A DNA stretch of 64,000 nt from Pseudomonas mosselii (GTDB taxonomy: Bacteria; Pseudomonadota; Gammaproteobacteria; Pseudomonadales; Pseudomonadaceae), in contig NZ_CP081966.1 of the NCBI RefSeq assembly GCF_019823065.1, positions 1,767,501 through 1,831,500 on the forward strand, given 5' to 3'. Under the pieces are notes generated by a model, which saw only the letters and a program-made list of their open reading frames with translations, had not been told where the DNA came from and ran no database searches. Made by a program: the position numbers and the translations under genes. This document shows positions 15,114 to 22,472 of this stretch, one piece after another; positions within the stretch are counted from its first letter, which is position 1, and each line of letters begins with the position of its first letter.

Positions 15114-15671
15114 TCAATCGGGCTTGTCGCCCAGGACATGCTGCTTCCACAGGTCGAATGCCCGCTCGGGCGGAAGCTCGGCGAGGATGACGATGGGCTG
15201 GGCCTGCCTGGTGCGCAGCGAAGCGAAGTACGCCTTGCGGTCGGCGATAGCCTTGAGCTTGATGCCTTTGATGAACAGCAGTTTGCCGTCCTTGATGAAC
15301 AGCACCTTGTTGCCGATGTCGCGGTTGAAGGCGGCTCGCACCTTGCGCTCCGCGTGCATGGCATCGGCCAGTTCATCGACCAGGAAGTCGAGCGTCATGT
15401 CGATGTAATGAGGGTCTTCACCCTCCTGGCCTAGATCGAGCGGCGCAGGCGGCAAGCCCTTGGCAAAGGCTTCGGCCTGAGCCAGCAGCGTCGTCTTGCC
15501 GTTGAGCGCGCGGAGGAATGTCGAGCCGCCATGCCCGTCGTTGCGGGCCTCGGCGATGGGAGTGCCGTCGAACACGATGGTCGCGGTGAAGCACAGCGTT
15601 TCCTCGCTGGCGAAGTCGGCGACCTTGAGGTTCTTCAGCGTGATGCGGTCTTGCTTGGTGATGGTGTCCAT
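15114..15671 (-). CDS. conserved ICE protein of unknown function (185 aa)
   Basis: Starts MDTITKQDRITLKNLKVADFASEETLCFTATIVFDGTPI, a beta-rich opening, then NDGHGGSTFLRALNG; the second half is helical and basic (VDELADAMHAERKVRAAFNRDIGNKVLFIKDGKLLFIKGIKLKAIADRKAYFASL). The latter part with its K/R-rich strands could bind nucleic acid; this is inference. No family name is known to me, though I recall similar genes beside DNA methylases on ICEs. SD AGGA precedes the ATG. Copy D of the motif lies 130-209 bases upstream. Confidence 0.7.
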   Translation of the reverse strand: MDTITKQDRITLKNLKVADFASEETLCFTATIVFDGTPIAEARNDGHGGSTFLRALNGKTTLLAQAEAFAKGLPPAPLDLGQEGEDPHYIDMTLDFLVDELADAMHAERKVRAAFNRDIGNKVLFIKDGKLLFIKGIKLKAIADRKAYFASLRTRQAQPIVILAELPPERAFDLWKQHVLGDKPD

Positions 15672-15800
15672 GGGAAGTCCTGAAATCGACCGGGTGGCGA
15701 CATGCCCCTGACGGGACGTGGCGACCATCCCGTGGGTTGGAGAAAGGAGGCATCGATGCCCCGGTGGGCAGCGTTCGCCGGTGAGATGCCGAAGCGAACT

Positions 15801-15880
15801 GGTGGGTGGCGTGGGCGGAACCCACGGCAGCCTTGACACCCTGGCTGCGGGCTGCTGCCGATACATCGGCAATGCAGGGG
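15801..15880. repeat. multi-hairpin motif, copy D
   Basis: Hairpin 1: CGTGGG-CGGAA-CCCACG (15810-15826). Hairpin 2: GCAGCC (15827-15832) with GGCTGC (15843-15848). Hairpin 3: CTGC...GCAG outside (15852-15855, 15874-15877) and TGCCGAT/ATCGGCA inside (15856-15871). Confidence 0.7.
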
Positions 15881-15913
15881 GAGAATGGCGCGGCCGGCAG
15901 GCTGCGTCGTCGA

Positions 15914-17521
15914 TCAATCCGAAGCGGTCGAGTCCGTCTTGTGCAGGCACTGCACCAGCCGGTTGCCCAGCCAAGCCATGCACGGGACGGCCATGGAGTT
16001 GCCAATCGCCTTGTAGCGCGGAGCGTCTGCGGCAGGCTTGCCGCGATACGGGATCAGCGTGTAGTCGTCGGGCATGCCCTGCAGCCGCTCGCACTCCATG
16101 GGCATCAGCCGCCGCACCCGCCATTGCGACCAGTCCGCTGCACCGGATTCATTCCAGTCGTAGCGGAAATGTGCCTCGAAGTCGGGGGCCAGGACATGGG
16201 GCTTGTCTGCGCCGCCGCCGCTGGTACGCAACGCCGCCGCAACGCTTCCGCCCAGTTCGGCAGCAAGACCCTGCGTCCGTCCCCGCAGGGCAACGCAGGC
16301 CACCATCGGCACACCGTAGCCCGGCTTGCCGTTGGACAGGACGGTGCAAGACACCTGTCCATGGCCCGACTCGAAGCGCACTTCGCCGCGGTTGTTCTGC
16401 GCGAAGGCGATGGCGGGCACGACGCCTGCGTTCGCATGGCTGTTGCGATGCCCGCCGGCACGCAGCGTCGGCGTCAGGTCGATCGTGGCGTCCGCGCCGC
16501 TGCCCTGGGCGGTGAAGGCGATGATCGGCACGCCCTTTCCCGTACCGTCCTCGCTGCTGCCCTTGCCGTTGTTGGCGGTGTCGAGGGTGTGGGCGATGCT
16601 GCCGGCGATGGACTGCACCATGAACGTCTCGGTGCGGATGTCGTGCTTGGGACCCGCGGCCATCAGGCATGCCGCAACATCGACGGGGCCAATGCCGCCG
16701 CTGAATCCGAACGTCGTCGTGACCTTGCCGTAGGGCTGGTTCAGTCCAGCGAATCCTGCGTATCCGCCTGCTGCTGCAGCACCCGGTCCAGCAGCGCGGG
16801 CAGCTTCTTGCCACGGCGCGCGGCCCGCAGAAGAATCCCCGCGCAGGCCTGTGCGCTCAAAAAGTACTTCGGAGGGATCGAGGTCATCACCACCACATGC
16901 CACAAGAAACACGCGCTTGCGGCGTTGGGCGACACCGAAATATTGAGCGTCGAGCACGCGCCAGGCGATGCGGCGGCGGGGTCCAGACACACAACCAGCG
17001 TGCGCCCATTTTTCCCCTGGCGGCTGGAGCGCACGGCTTTCTCCGGCCAGTGCGCCCAGGAAATGCCCGAAGGCATTGCTGCGGTCGTTGAGGACGCCGG
17101 GGACGTTTTCCCAGACGAGCGTTGCCGGCGGGCGGCGGTCTTGGTGGCGGGTTTGGTCGATGGCATTTGCAAGCTCCACATAGGCAAGGGTCAAGGCGCC
17201 GCGCGGGTCGTTCAACCCCTGGCGCGCGCCGGCAACGCTGAACGACTGGCACGGCGTGCCGCCGACCAGGATGTCGGGCGCCGGCACGGTGCCGGCGCGC
17301 ACCTGACGGGCGATCGCGGTCATGTCGCCCAGGTTGGGCACATGGGGGTAACGGTGGGCGAGCACGGCGCTCGGGAACGGCTCGATCTCGGCGAACCACG
17401 CGGCTTTGAGGCCGAGGGGTTGCCATGCGAGGCTCACGGCCTCGATGCCGCTGCACACGCTGCCGTACAGCAGTGGCGCGGCCTGGGGCGCACCGCGAAG
17501 GGTGCAAGGTTGCGGGTTCAT
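15914..17521 (-). CDS. C5-cytosine DNA methyltransferase (orphan, ICE-borne)
   Basis: A 535-residue S-adenosylmethionine-dependent DNA cytosine methylase. Visible motifs: I (YGSVCSGIEAVSLA, about 19-32), IV with catalytic Cys91 (GGTPCQSFS), VI (VWENV, 136-140), VIII (RRRIAWR-like then QRRKRVFLV near 200-215), IX/X (LMPMECERLQGMPDDYTL and KAIGNSMAVPCMAWLG near the C-terminus). About 200 residues, G/A-rich, lie between motifs VIII and IX where the target-recognition region belongs; this is longer than in small bacterial enzymes but usual in phage/ICE types. AGGAGA lies 6 bases before the ATG. No restriction endonuclease is nearby, so it probably protects the ICE against host restriction. Confidence 0.9.
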   Translation of the reverse strand: MNPQPCTLRGAPQAAPLLYGSVCSGIEAVSLAWQPLGLKAAWFAEIEPFPSAVLAHRYPHVPNLGDMTAIARQVRAGTVPAPDILVGGTPCQSFSVAGARQGLNDPRGALTLAYVELANAIDQTRHQDRRPPATLVWENVPGVLNDRSNAFGHFLGALAGESRALQPPGEKWAHAGCVSGPRRRIAWRVLDAQYFGVAQRRKRVFLVACGGDDLDPSEVLFERTGLRGDSSAGRAPWQEAARAAGPGAAAAGGYAGFAGLNQPYGKVTTTFGFSGGIGPVDVAACLMAAGPKHDIRTETFMVQSIAGSIAHTLDTANNGKGSSEDGTGKGVPIIAFTAQGSGADATIDLTPTLRAGGHRNSHANAGVVPAIAFAQNNRGEVRFESGHGQVSCTVLSNGKPGYGVPMVACVALRGRTQGLAAELGGSVAAALRTSGGGADKPHVLAPDFEAHFRYDWNESGAADWSQWRVRRLMPMECERLQGMPDDYTLIPYRGKPAADAPRYKAIGNSMAVPCMAWLGNRLVQCLHKTDSTASD

Positions 17522-18040
17522 GTCGGGTCTCCTGTTCGTGTGGCCCGGGGCGGGCCGGGACGTTGATAGGCAGGAGAAAGGCGCCGAAGGCCCTGCGGCC
17601 TTCGGCTCGGGAGGACAGAACCACCCGTGGGCTGGTGCAGGCCCGGTCGTCGCTAGAACCGTCTGCTCATCAGCAATCACACCCGGCGCATGTCGTGGTT
17701 CGCGCCGGCATCGTCTGGCGCACATCCGCGCACAAAGGGAGCCCGTTTTTGCGCCGGCGGGCACCGGCACCGAATACCGCTGACCACGAAGGGTCTCCGG
17801 GTGGCTCGCGCAGCTTGGCAAGCCACCGGGGGACCCTTCGCAGAGGCGGGAGAAATGCAGATCAGCAGAACGCGCAGGAGGCGGTTCGCGGAGAAGCTAC
17901 CTTCAGGTCCCGCGGCCGGGGATGACCAAGCGGGACGCGCACACGGACAAGAAGGCGTTGCGCGCTGGGCGTCCCGCAGGGCGTGCGGAACACAGGCCGC
18001 GCCGCCGATGGCGGGCACGGTTCACGGGGAACGGGGTCGG
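17522..18040. other. 519-base intergenic region with strong inverted repeats
   Basis: No credible gene. It contains a 10-bp stem with 4-base loop (GCCGAAGGCC/GGCCTTCGGC, 17583-17606), followed on the minus strand by a short T run, and a longer inverted repeat (17787-17840) with arms CGAAGGGTC/GACCCTTCG and GGTGGCT/AGCCACC. Minus-strand ORFs here have no SD and look like chance frames. It may hold the promoter of the methylase gene or a transfer site. Confidence 0.5.
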
Positions 18041-20053
18041 TCAGGAGCCTTTGCGGCCGCTGCGGCGCGGGCGCGAGGCACCACGCTTGGACGTGCCGGA
18101 TTCGACCGGCAGCGTGCCTTTGCAGTCGGGGTAGCGACTGCACGACCAGAATGGGCCGCTCTTGCCGGTGCGCTGGCGCGTCGGTGCGCCGCACTGTGGG
18201 CAAGGCGGTCCGTGGGGAACCTTGATGGACAGGGACGTGCTGCCGTACTGCGCGATCAACTGTGAGATCCATGCAGCCTGCTTGCCGATGAATACGTCCA
18301 GCGTGAGCTGTCCAGCTTCGATCATGTCCAGCGCCTGTTCCCAGACGGCGGTTGTCCCTGGGTCGGCAATCGCTGTGGGCACCGCGTCGATCAGGGTGAA
18401 GGCCGCATCCGAGGCACGGATGGCGCGGCCCTTCTTCACGAGGTAGCCCCGCGTCAGCAGGCCACTGATGATGTTGGCCCGCGTCGCTTCGGTGCCGATG
18501 CCGACCGTATCCTTGAGCTTCTGTTTCAGGCGCGGGTCCGAGACCAGTTTGGCGACGCCCTTCATGGACTTGACCAACTCGCCCTGCGTATAGGGCCGAG
18601 GGGGCAGCGTCTTGAGCGCCTTCAGATCGACGTCGGCCACCTGACATGCCAGGCCCTCGCGCAGCGCGGGCAGTACCTGGCTGCGCGCCGCAGGGTCGCC
18701 ATCCTCCTCGGATTGCGGTTCGGCCAGCACCAGGCGCCACCCCTTGACGACGACCTGCTTGCCGGTGGCCGCCAGCGTCTGCTGGCCGCAGGAGAGGTTC
18801 GCCACATTGCGGTCGAACTCGTGGTGAGGAAGGAATTGCGCCAGGTAATGCGCCCGGATCAGCCGATACACTGCCAGTTCCTTCTCACTCATGGTCGAGA
18901 GGTTCGCCGGTTCGAGCGTCGGGATGATGCCGTGGTGAGCAGACACCTTCGCGTCGTTCCAGGCGCGTGAGCGTTGAGTGCGGTTGAGCTGGTCCATGAT
19001 CGGTCGCAGCAAGGGATCGGTCTTGACCAGGCTGTCGAGGACCGTTGGCACCTCGGCGAACATGCTTTCGGGCAGGTAGCCCGAATCGGAGCGCGGGTAC
19101 GTCGTGGCCTTGTGCGTCTCGTATAGGGCCTGAGCAATGTCTAAGGTCTCCTGCACATCGAGCCCAAGCTGCCTGGAACACACCTCCTGCAAGGTCCCCA
19201 GGTCGAACGGCAGCGGCGGGCCTTCCCGCACGCGCTCGGTTTCGACCGCCACCACCTGGGCGCTGTCCGCGGCGCGGATCTGCTGCGCGGCGTGCTGCGC
19301 GATGGGCTGCTGCAGGCAGCGGCCGGCGTCGTCGGTGCATGCTTTCGGGGGAACCCACTGCGCGGCGAAAGTCTGGCCACCGGCGGACAGGGACACGTCG
19401 ATGGCCCAGTACGGCACGGACACGAAGGCGGTGATCTCGCGGTCGCGGTCCACGACCAGTTTGAGCGTGGGGGTCTGGACGCGGCCTACCGACAGCACGC
19501 CGTCGTAGCCGGCCTGCCGTCCCAGCACCGTGAACAAGCGGCTGAGGTTCATGCCGACGAGCCAATCCGCCCGAGAGCGCGCCAGCGCCGAGTAGTACAT
19601 CGGCAGCGTCTCGGCCGATGGCCGGAGCTTGCCGAGTGCCGCGCGGATGGACGCATCGTTGAGCGCCGACAACCACAGCCGTTCGATGGGACCGCGGTAG
19701 CCGCACAGGTCGATGATCTCGCGGGCGATCAACTCGCCCTCGCGGTCGGCATCTGTGGCGATGACAAGCTGGGTCGCCTTAGCCAGAAGCGCCTTGACGA
19801 CTTTGAACTGCGTGGCGGTTTTAGGTTTGACCTCGACCCGCCAGTGCTGAGGAATGATGGGCAACTGCTCCAGCGACCAGCGCTTGAGCGCCGCGTCATA
19901 GACCTCGGGGGCTGCCGCTTCGACGAGATGGCCGATGCACCAGGTGACGGTGACGCCGGAACCGTTGAGGCAGCCTTCACCGCGCTGCGTGGCACCGAGA
20001 ATTCGGCCAATGTCTTTGCCCTGGGAGGGCTTCTCGCACAAGAACAGCCGCAT
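18041..20053 (-). CDS. topB: DNA topoisomerase III, ICE type
   Basis: A 670-residue type IA topoisomerase that relaxes or decatenates DNA through a 5'-phosphotyrosine. The Toprim motif (CEKPSQGKDI at 6-15, TDADREGELIARE at about 100-112), the SVGRVQTPTLKLVVDRDREI block (188-207) and the catalytic site THKATTYPRSDSGYLP (Tyr319) are all present. The C-terminus carries one four-Cys zinc ribbon (CPQCGAPT...FWSCSRYPDCKG) and a basic, glycine-rich tail. Elements of this type carry such an enzyme (often called traE or topB) beside ssb, and it probably acts on DNA during transfer or replication. I chose the ATG at 20053 because MRLFLCEKPSQ is the conserved start; the longer frame is a leader. Confidence 0.92.
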   Translation of the reverse strand: MRLFLCEKPSQGKDIGRILGATQRGEGCLNGSGVTVTWCIGHLVEAAAPEVYDAALKRWSLEQLPIIPQHWRVEVKPKTATQFKVVKALLAKATQLVIATDADREGELIAREIIDLCGYRGPIERLWLSALNDASIRAALGKLRPSAETLPMYYSALARSRADWLVGMNLSRLFTVLGRQAGYDGVLSVGRVQTPTLKLVVDRDREITAFVSVPYWAIDVSLSAGGQTFAAQWVPPKACTDDAGRCLQQPIAQHAAQQIRAADSAQVVAVETERVREGPPLPFDLGTLQEVCSRQLGLDVQETLDIAQALYETHKATTYPRSDSGYLPESMFAEVPTVLDSLVKTDPLLRPIMDQLNRTQRSRAWNDAKVSAHHGIIPTLEPANLSTMSEKELAVYRLIRAHYLAQFLPHHEFDRNVANLSCGQQTLAATGKQVVVKGWRLVLAEPQSEEDGDPAARSQVLPALREGLACQVADVDLKALKTLPPRPYTQGELVKSMKGVAKLVSDPRLKQKLKDTVGIGTEATRANIISGLLTRGYLVKKGRAIRASDAAFTLIDAVPTAIADPGTTAVWEQALDMIEAGQLTLDVFIGKQAAWISQLIAQYGSTSLSIKVPHGPPCPQCGAPTRQRTGKSGPFWSCSRYPDCKGTLPVESGTSKRGASRPRRSGRKGS

Positions 20054-20260
20054 GTCCGTCCATCCCGATTCCCGTTGTTCATGGAGTTGCTGGAATCGAG
20101 GATGCCGAGCGCCACCTGGGGTAGCAGCAAACAAGCCGCATGCGCCGGCGACCGCTTTCACGCCGATGGAATGGCTCGGGCGGGGATGGCGCGTGGCCGC
20201 AGGTGTGCGGACCAGTAGCCGCGATTTGCGGGAGCGCGTGGAAGTCGATGGACGTTGATG

Positions 20261-20281
20261 GAGCTATCCCCAGGGGATAGC
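20261..20281. promoter_or_regulatory. 21-bp palindrome, copy 1 (upstream of topB)
   Basis: Perfect inverted repeat, arms AGCTATCCCC and GGGGATAGCT around a central A, 208 bases upstream of the topB ATG. Two further copies are at 22273-22295 and 22406-22426. Likely an operator. Confidence 0.7.
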
Positions 20282-20336
20282 TTGCGGGGTGCATGGAGGG
20301 CGGCGAAGCACTACGGCGGCCGCCCTCCATGCCGGT

Positions 20337-20777
20337 TCACTTCCTGCGCTTCGCCTCCTTCGGCGCGGTCGATTCCTGGGCAGCCTGTGGCTTCGGTTCT
20401 GCCTCCTGCGGCTTCGGACTGAGGGCCACGGACTCGATGCGGTACGGCAGGATGCCGACGCTGCGCGCGTTGATCTGCCAGGTCTCGCGCGGCTGATCTT
20501 CGTTGTCCGTCCAAGGCTCGCGCTCCATGCGGCCGATGACCAGCACGCGCATACCTTTCTGGTACAGGTCCTTCCAGTGCTCGGCGTCGCGGTGCCAGAT
20601 TTCCACCGGCGCCCAGAAGCCGCCGCGGTCCTCGAAGGTGCCATCCTTCTTGGGTACGGGGTTGTCGAAATAGACGTTCAGGCGCAGCAAGCGGCTGGGT
20701 TCGTCATTGCCGTTGGGGAATTCGCGGTACTCCGGTGGCGAGCCGATGTTGCCTTCGCCAGAAAAATGCGTGCTCAT
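20337..20777 (-). CDS. ssb: single-stranded DNA-binding protein, ICE type
   Basis: A 146-residue protein with an OB-fold pattern: RLNVYFDNPVPKKDGTFEDRGGFWAPVEIW then HWKDLYQKGMRVLVIGRMEREPW and RETWQINARSVGIL. It lacks the acidic DDDIPF tip of chromosomal SSB and ends in a basic KEAKRRK, so it probably does not recruit the usual SSB partners. It is the third gene after the PFL_4669-like and DUF3158 genes, as ssb follows inrR in ICEclc. It probably coats single-stranded ICE DNA in transfer or replication. A strong hairpin separates it from the DUF3158 stop. Confidence 0.85.
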   Translation of the reverse strand: MSTHFSGEGNIGSPPEYREFPNGNDEPSRLLRLNVYFDNPVPKKDGTFEDRGGFWAPVEIWHRDAEHWKDLYQKGMRVLVIGRMEREPWTDNEDQPRETWQINARSVGILPYRIESVALSPKPQEAEPKPQAAQESTAPKEAKRRK

Positions 20778-20818
20778 GGTGTGATCTCCGTGGTGGTTGA
20801 AATACCCGTGCCTCGTCG

Positions 20819-20848
20819 GCGCCGGGCGCGTGCTGGGATGCCCGGCGC
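20819..20848 (-). terminator. hairpin between the DUF3158 gene and ssb
   Basis: GCGCCGGGC pairs with GCCCGGCGC (9 bp), starting 3 bases after the DUF3158 stop. No T-tract follows on the minus strand, so it may stabilise or process the mRNA rather than terminate. Confidence 0.45.
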
Positions 20849-20850
20849 AA

Positions 20851-21378
20851 TCACCGATCGCGCATTGCGGCAGGAACGGACGTGAGCCGGTGCAGGTAGG
20901 CGTCGTCCGCCTCGGCGGCCTTGCTGGCGCATTCCTGCGCCTGCCTGCCCAAGGTGTGCAGCAGGCTGATCTGCATGTTCAACGTGATGCGCTGCAGCTC
21001 GATCGCGTGCAGGTCGGCCAGCAGGTTGACGGGTGTGCTGCTGCTGGCGATCAGCTCCCGCCACAGCGCCACGCCCATGGCCGACCTGTCGTGCCTGCGC
21101 CAGCGCAAGAAGACGGTTCCTGCGCCAGTGGTCTGTTGGGCCAGTTCGATGGGCAGAAGGTGGAAGGGGTGCCCGCATGCTTGCTCCAGCACCTGTCGCT
21201 GTGCCAGGGCAATCAACTCGTCGCGCATGGCGAAGCACTGGCTGGCCCAGGCCTCGAAGTCCCCTTTACCCTTAAAAGGCTTTAAAAGGCCTTTTAGAGA
21301 GGCCGCGTGTTCCAGCCGCATGAAGGCACCCTGTTGCAGGCCCCGGAAGTAGCGGGTCGGTTGGTTCAGATCGTTCAT
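20851..21378 (-). CDS. DUF3158 family protein, positionally equivalent to InrR of ICEclc
   Basis: A 175-residue protein I recognise as DUF3158: LKPFKGKGDFEAWASQCFAMRDELIALAQRQV and GAGTVFLRWRRHDRSAMGVALWRELI are visible. In ICEclc the gene at this place (between an upstream ORF and ssb) is inrR, an activator of integrase expression in the transfer-competent subpopulation; length and order agree, but identity was not tested. Its ATG overlaps the stop of the preceding gene by 4 bases, so the pair is translationally coupled. Confidence 0.75.
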   Translation of the reverse strand: MNDLNQPTRYFRGLQQGAFMRLEHAASLKGLLKPFKGKGDFEAWASQCFAMRDELIALAQRQVLEQACGHPFHLLPIELAQQTTGAGTVFLRWRRHDRSAMGVALWRELIASSSTPVNLLADLHAIELQRITLNMQISLLHTLGRQAQECASKAAEADDAYLHRLTSVPAAMRDR

Positions 21379-22154
21379 GCGGGCTCGTCCTCGCCGGCTG
21401 ACGCTTCGGGCGGCTCTGCGGTGGCGGCTTCGTCGCTGGGCGGAGGCGCTGTGGCAGGACCGTCGCCGCGCTGTTGCAGGCCACGGCGCACGACGGGTGG
21501 CGCAAACTTCGAGCGGCGTGTCCCCTCCAGCACCTCCTGCGGCAGTTCGCCGTACTTCTCCAGCGCGACTCGCGCAGCGGCGTTCTTCGCCGCGAAATCG
21601 TCGCGGGTGCAGCCCGAGTAGCGATACTGCTGGGCCAGCGAGAACAGGCTGCGCAGCGCGTGCGCGCCCTCGTTGAGCCAGCGTTCCAAGGTGCTGCGGT
21701 CGATGAGCGCGGTGTGGTGGGCGAGGATCAGCTTGCGGGCGATGTCGTCGTAGTCGGCCAGGAGATAGACCGCGGCAAAGCCGAGCTGCGCGTTGACGAA
21801 GAGCGGGAGCTTGACCGGCTGCACGTTGAGGTTTTCGCCCAGGCTGAGCGCCGGTGGCACGCTCGCCAGCGCCTGGTCCACCTGCTCGCGCAGCGATTGC
21901 AGCGTGACCTTGGTTTGGTCGAGCTTGTCCTCGATGCGCAGCATCCACCAGTCCGAGTACGGGTCGTCCTGCTCCGAGCCCCGCCGCATCTTGTTCATCT
22001 GGGCGATGTAGCCGTTCAGGCCGACGATGCCCGGTCGCCCCTCGGCGGCGGCGCGGCCGTGCCAGATGCGGGAAGCGTGATGGGTGTGCAGGGTCAGCGA
22101 CATCGCGCTGCGCAGGGAGCCGAGATTCAGTTGCAGAGGTTCATTGGTTGCCAT
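21375..22154 (-). CDS. PFL_4669 family ICE protein (TIGR03761-like)
   Basis: A 259-residue protein that I recognise as the PFL_4669 family of ICE proteins: LGSLRSAMSLTLHTHHASRIWHGR at 11-34, GIVGLNGYIAQMNKMRRGSEQDDPYSDWWMLRIEDKL at about 42-78, then a helical body with FVNAQLGFAAVYLLADYDDIARKLI. The tail is E/P/A-rich. First gene of the operon with DUF3158 and ssb, and preceded by two copies of the 21-bp palindrome. The biochemical role is unknown; in ICEclc the corresponding operon is switched on only in transfer-competent cells. Confidence 0.8.
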   Translation of the reverse strand: MATNEPLQLNLGSLRSAMSLTLHTHHASRIWHGRAAAEGRPGIVGLNGYIAQMNKMRRGSEQDDPYSDWWMLRIEDKLDQTKVTLQSLREQVDQALASVPPALSLGENLNVQPVKLPLFVNAQLGFAAVYLLADYDDIARKLILAHHTALIDRSTLERWLNEGAHALRSLFSLAQQYRYSGCTRDDFAAKNAAARVALEKYGELPQEVLEGTRRSKFAPPVVRRGLQQRGDGPATAPPPSDEAATAEPPEASAGEDEPA

Positions 22155-22272
22155 GGTGTCCGCTCGTTGTTGGAAAAGGAGCGGCCAGCTTCGGCAGGAA
22201 GCGGAAGGCAGTCAGTCAAGAATCCGAATCCCGGCGGGCCCCGGTTTAGGGCGCGGCGGTTGCATGCGGCGC

Positions 22273-22295
22273 GAGCTATCCCCAGGGGATAGCTC
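22273..22295. promoter_or_regulatory. 21-bp palindrome, copy 2
   Basis: The same arms AGCTATCCCC / GGGGATAGCT around A, extended by a G/C pair to 23 bp. It lies 119-141 bases upstream of the PFL_4669-type gene. Confidence 0.7.
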
Positions 22296-22405
22296 CATGG
22301 AGCGTCAACGAACGCTGCACGCCGGGATCAGGGTAGGCAACACCGATGCTGCGGCAGATGGTCGATCCCAGGCCTGCGACAACTTGGCGTTGTGCCCAGC
22401 AGCGG

Positions 22406-22426
22406 AACTATCCCCAGGGGATAGCT
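22406..22426. promoter_or_regulatory. 21-bp palindrome, copy 3 (one mismatch)
   Basis: Arms AACTATCCCC / GGGGATAGCT around A; one arm differs from copies 1 and 2 by one base. It lies 132 bases from copy 2, just downstream of the STY4528-family gene. Confidence 0.65.
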
Positions 22427-22472
22427 CTATTGGCGGCCATGGGCATCTACTTTCACCGACTTGCATGCCGGC

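Larger units (their letters stand above)
22155..22472. other. 318-base control region upstream of the PFL_4669-DUF3158-ssb operon
   Basis: No credible gene. It holds palindrome copies 2 and 3 and a small AGCGT/ACGCT hairpin. By analogy with ICEclc the inrR-operon promoter should lie here on the minus strand; clear -35/-10 boxes could not be fixed by eye. Confidence 0.5.

Noticed and set aside
15914..17521. Restriction-modification system
   Set aside because: No endonuclease-like gene is found next to the methylase; neighbours are unknown ICE proteins and topB.
15806..17566. 586-residue plus-strand frame across the methylase gene
   Set aside because: Shadow of the C5 methylase; no family motif and no SD.
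17677..18018. 113-residue minus-strand frame upstream of the methylase
   Set aside because: No SD, composition of a chance GC-rich frame, and it crosses both inverted repeats.
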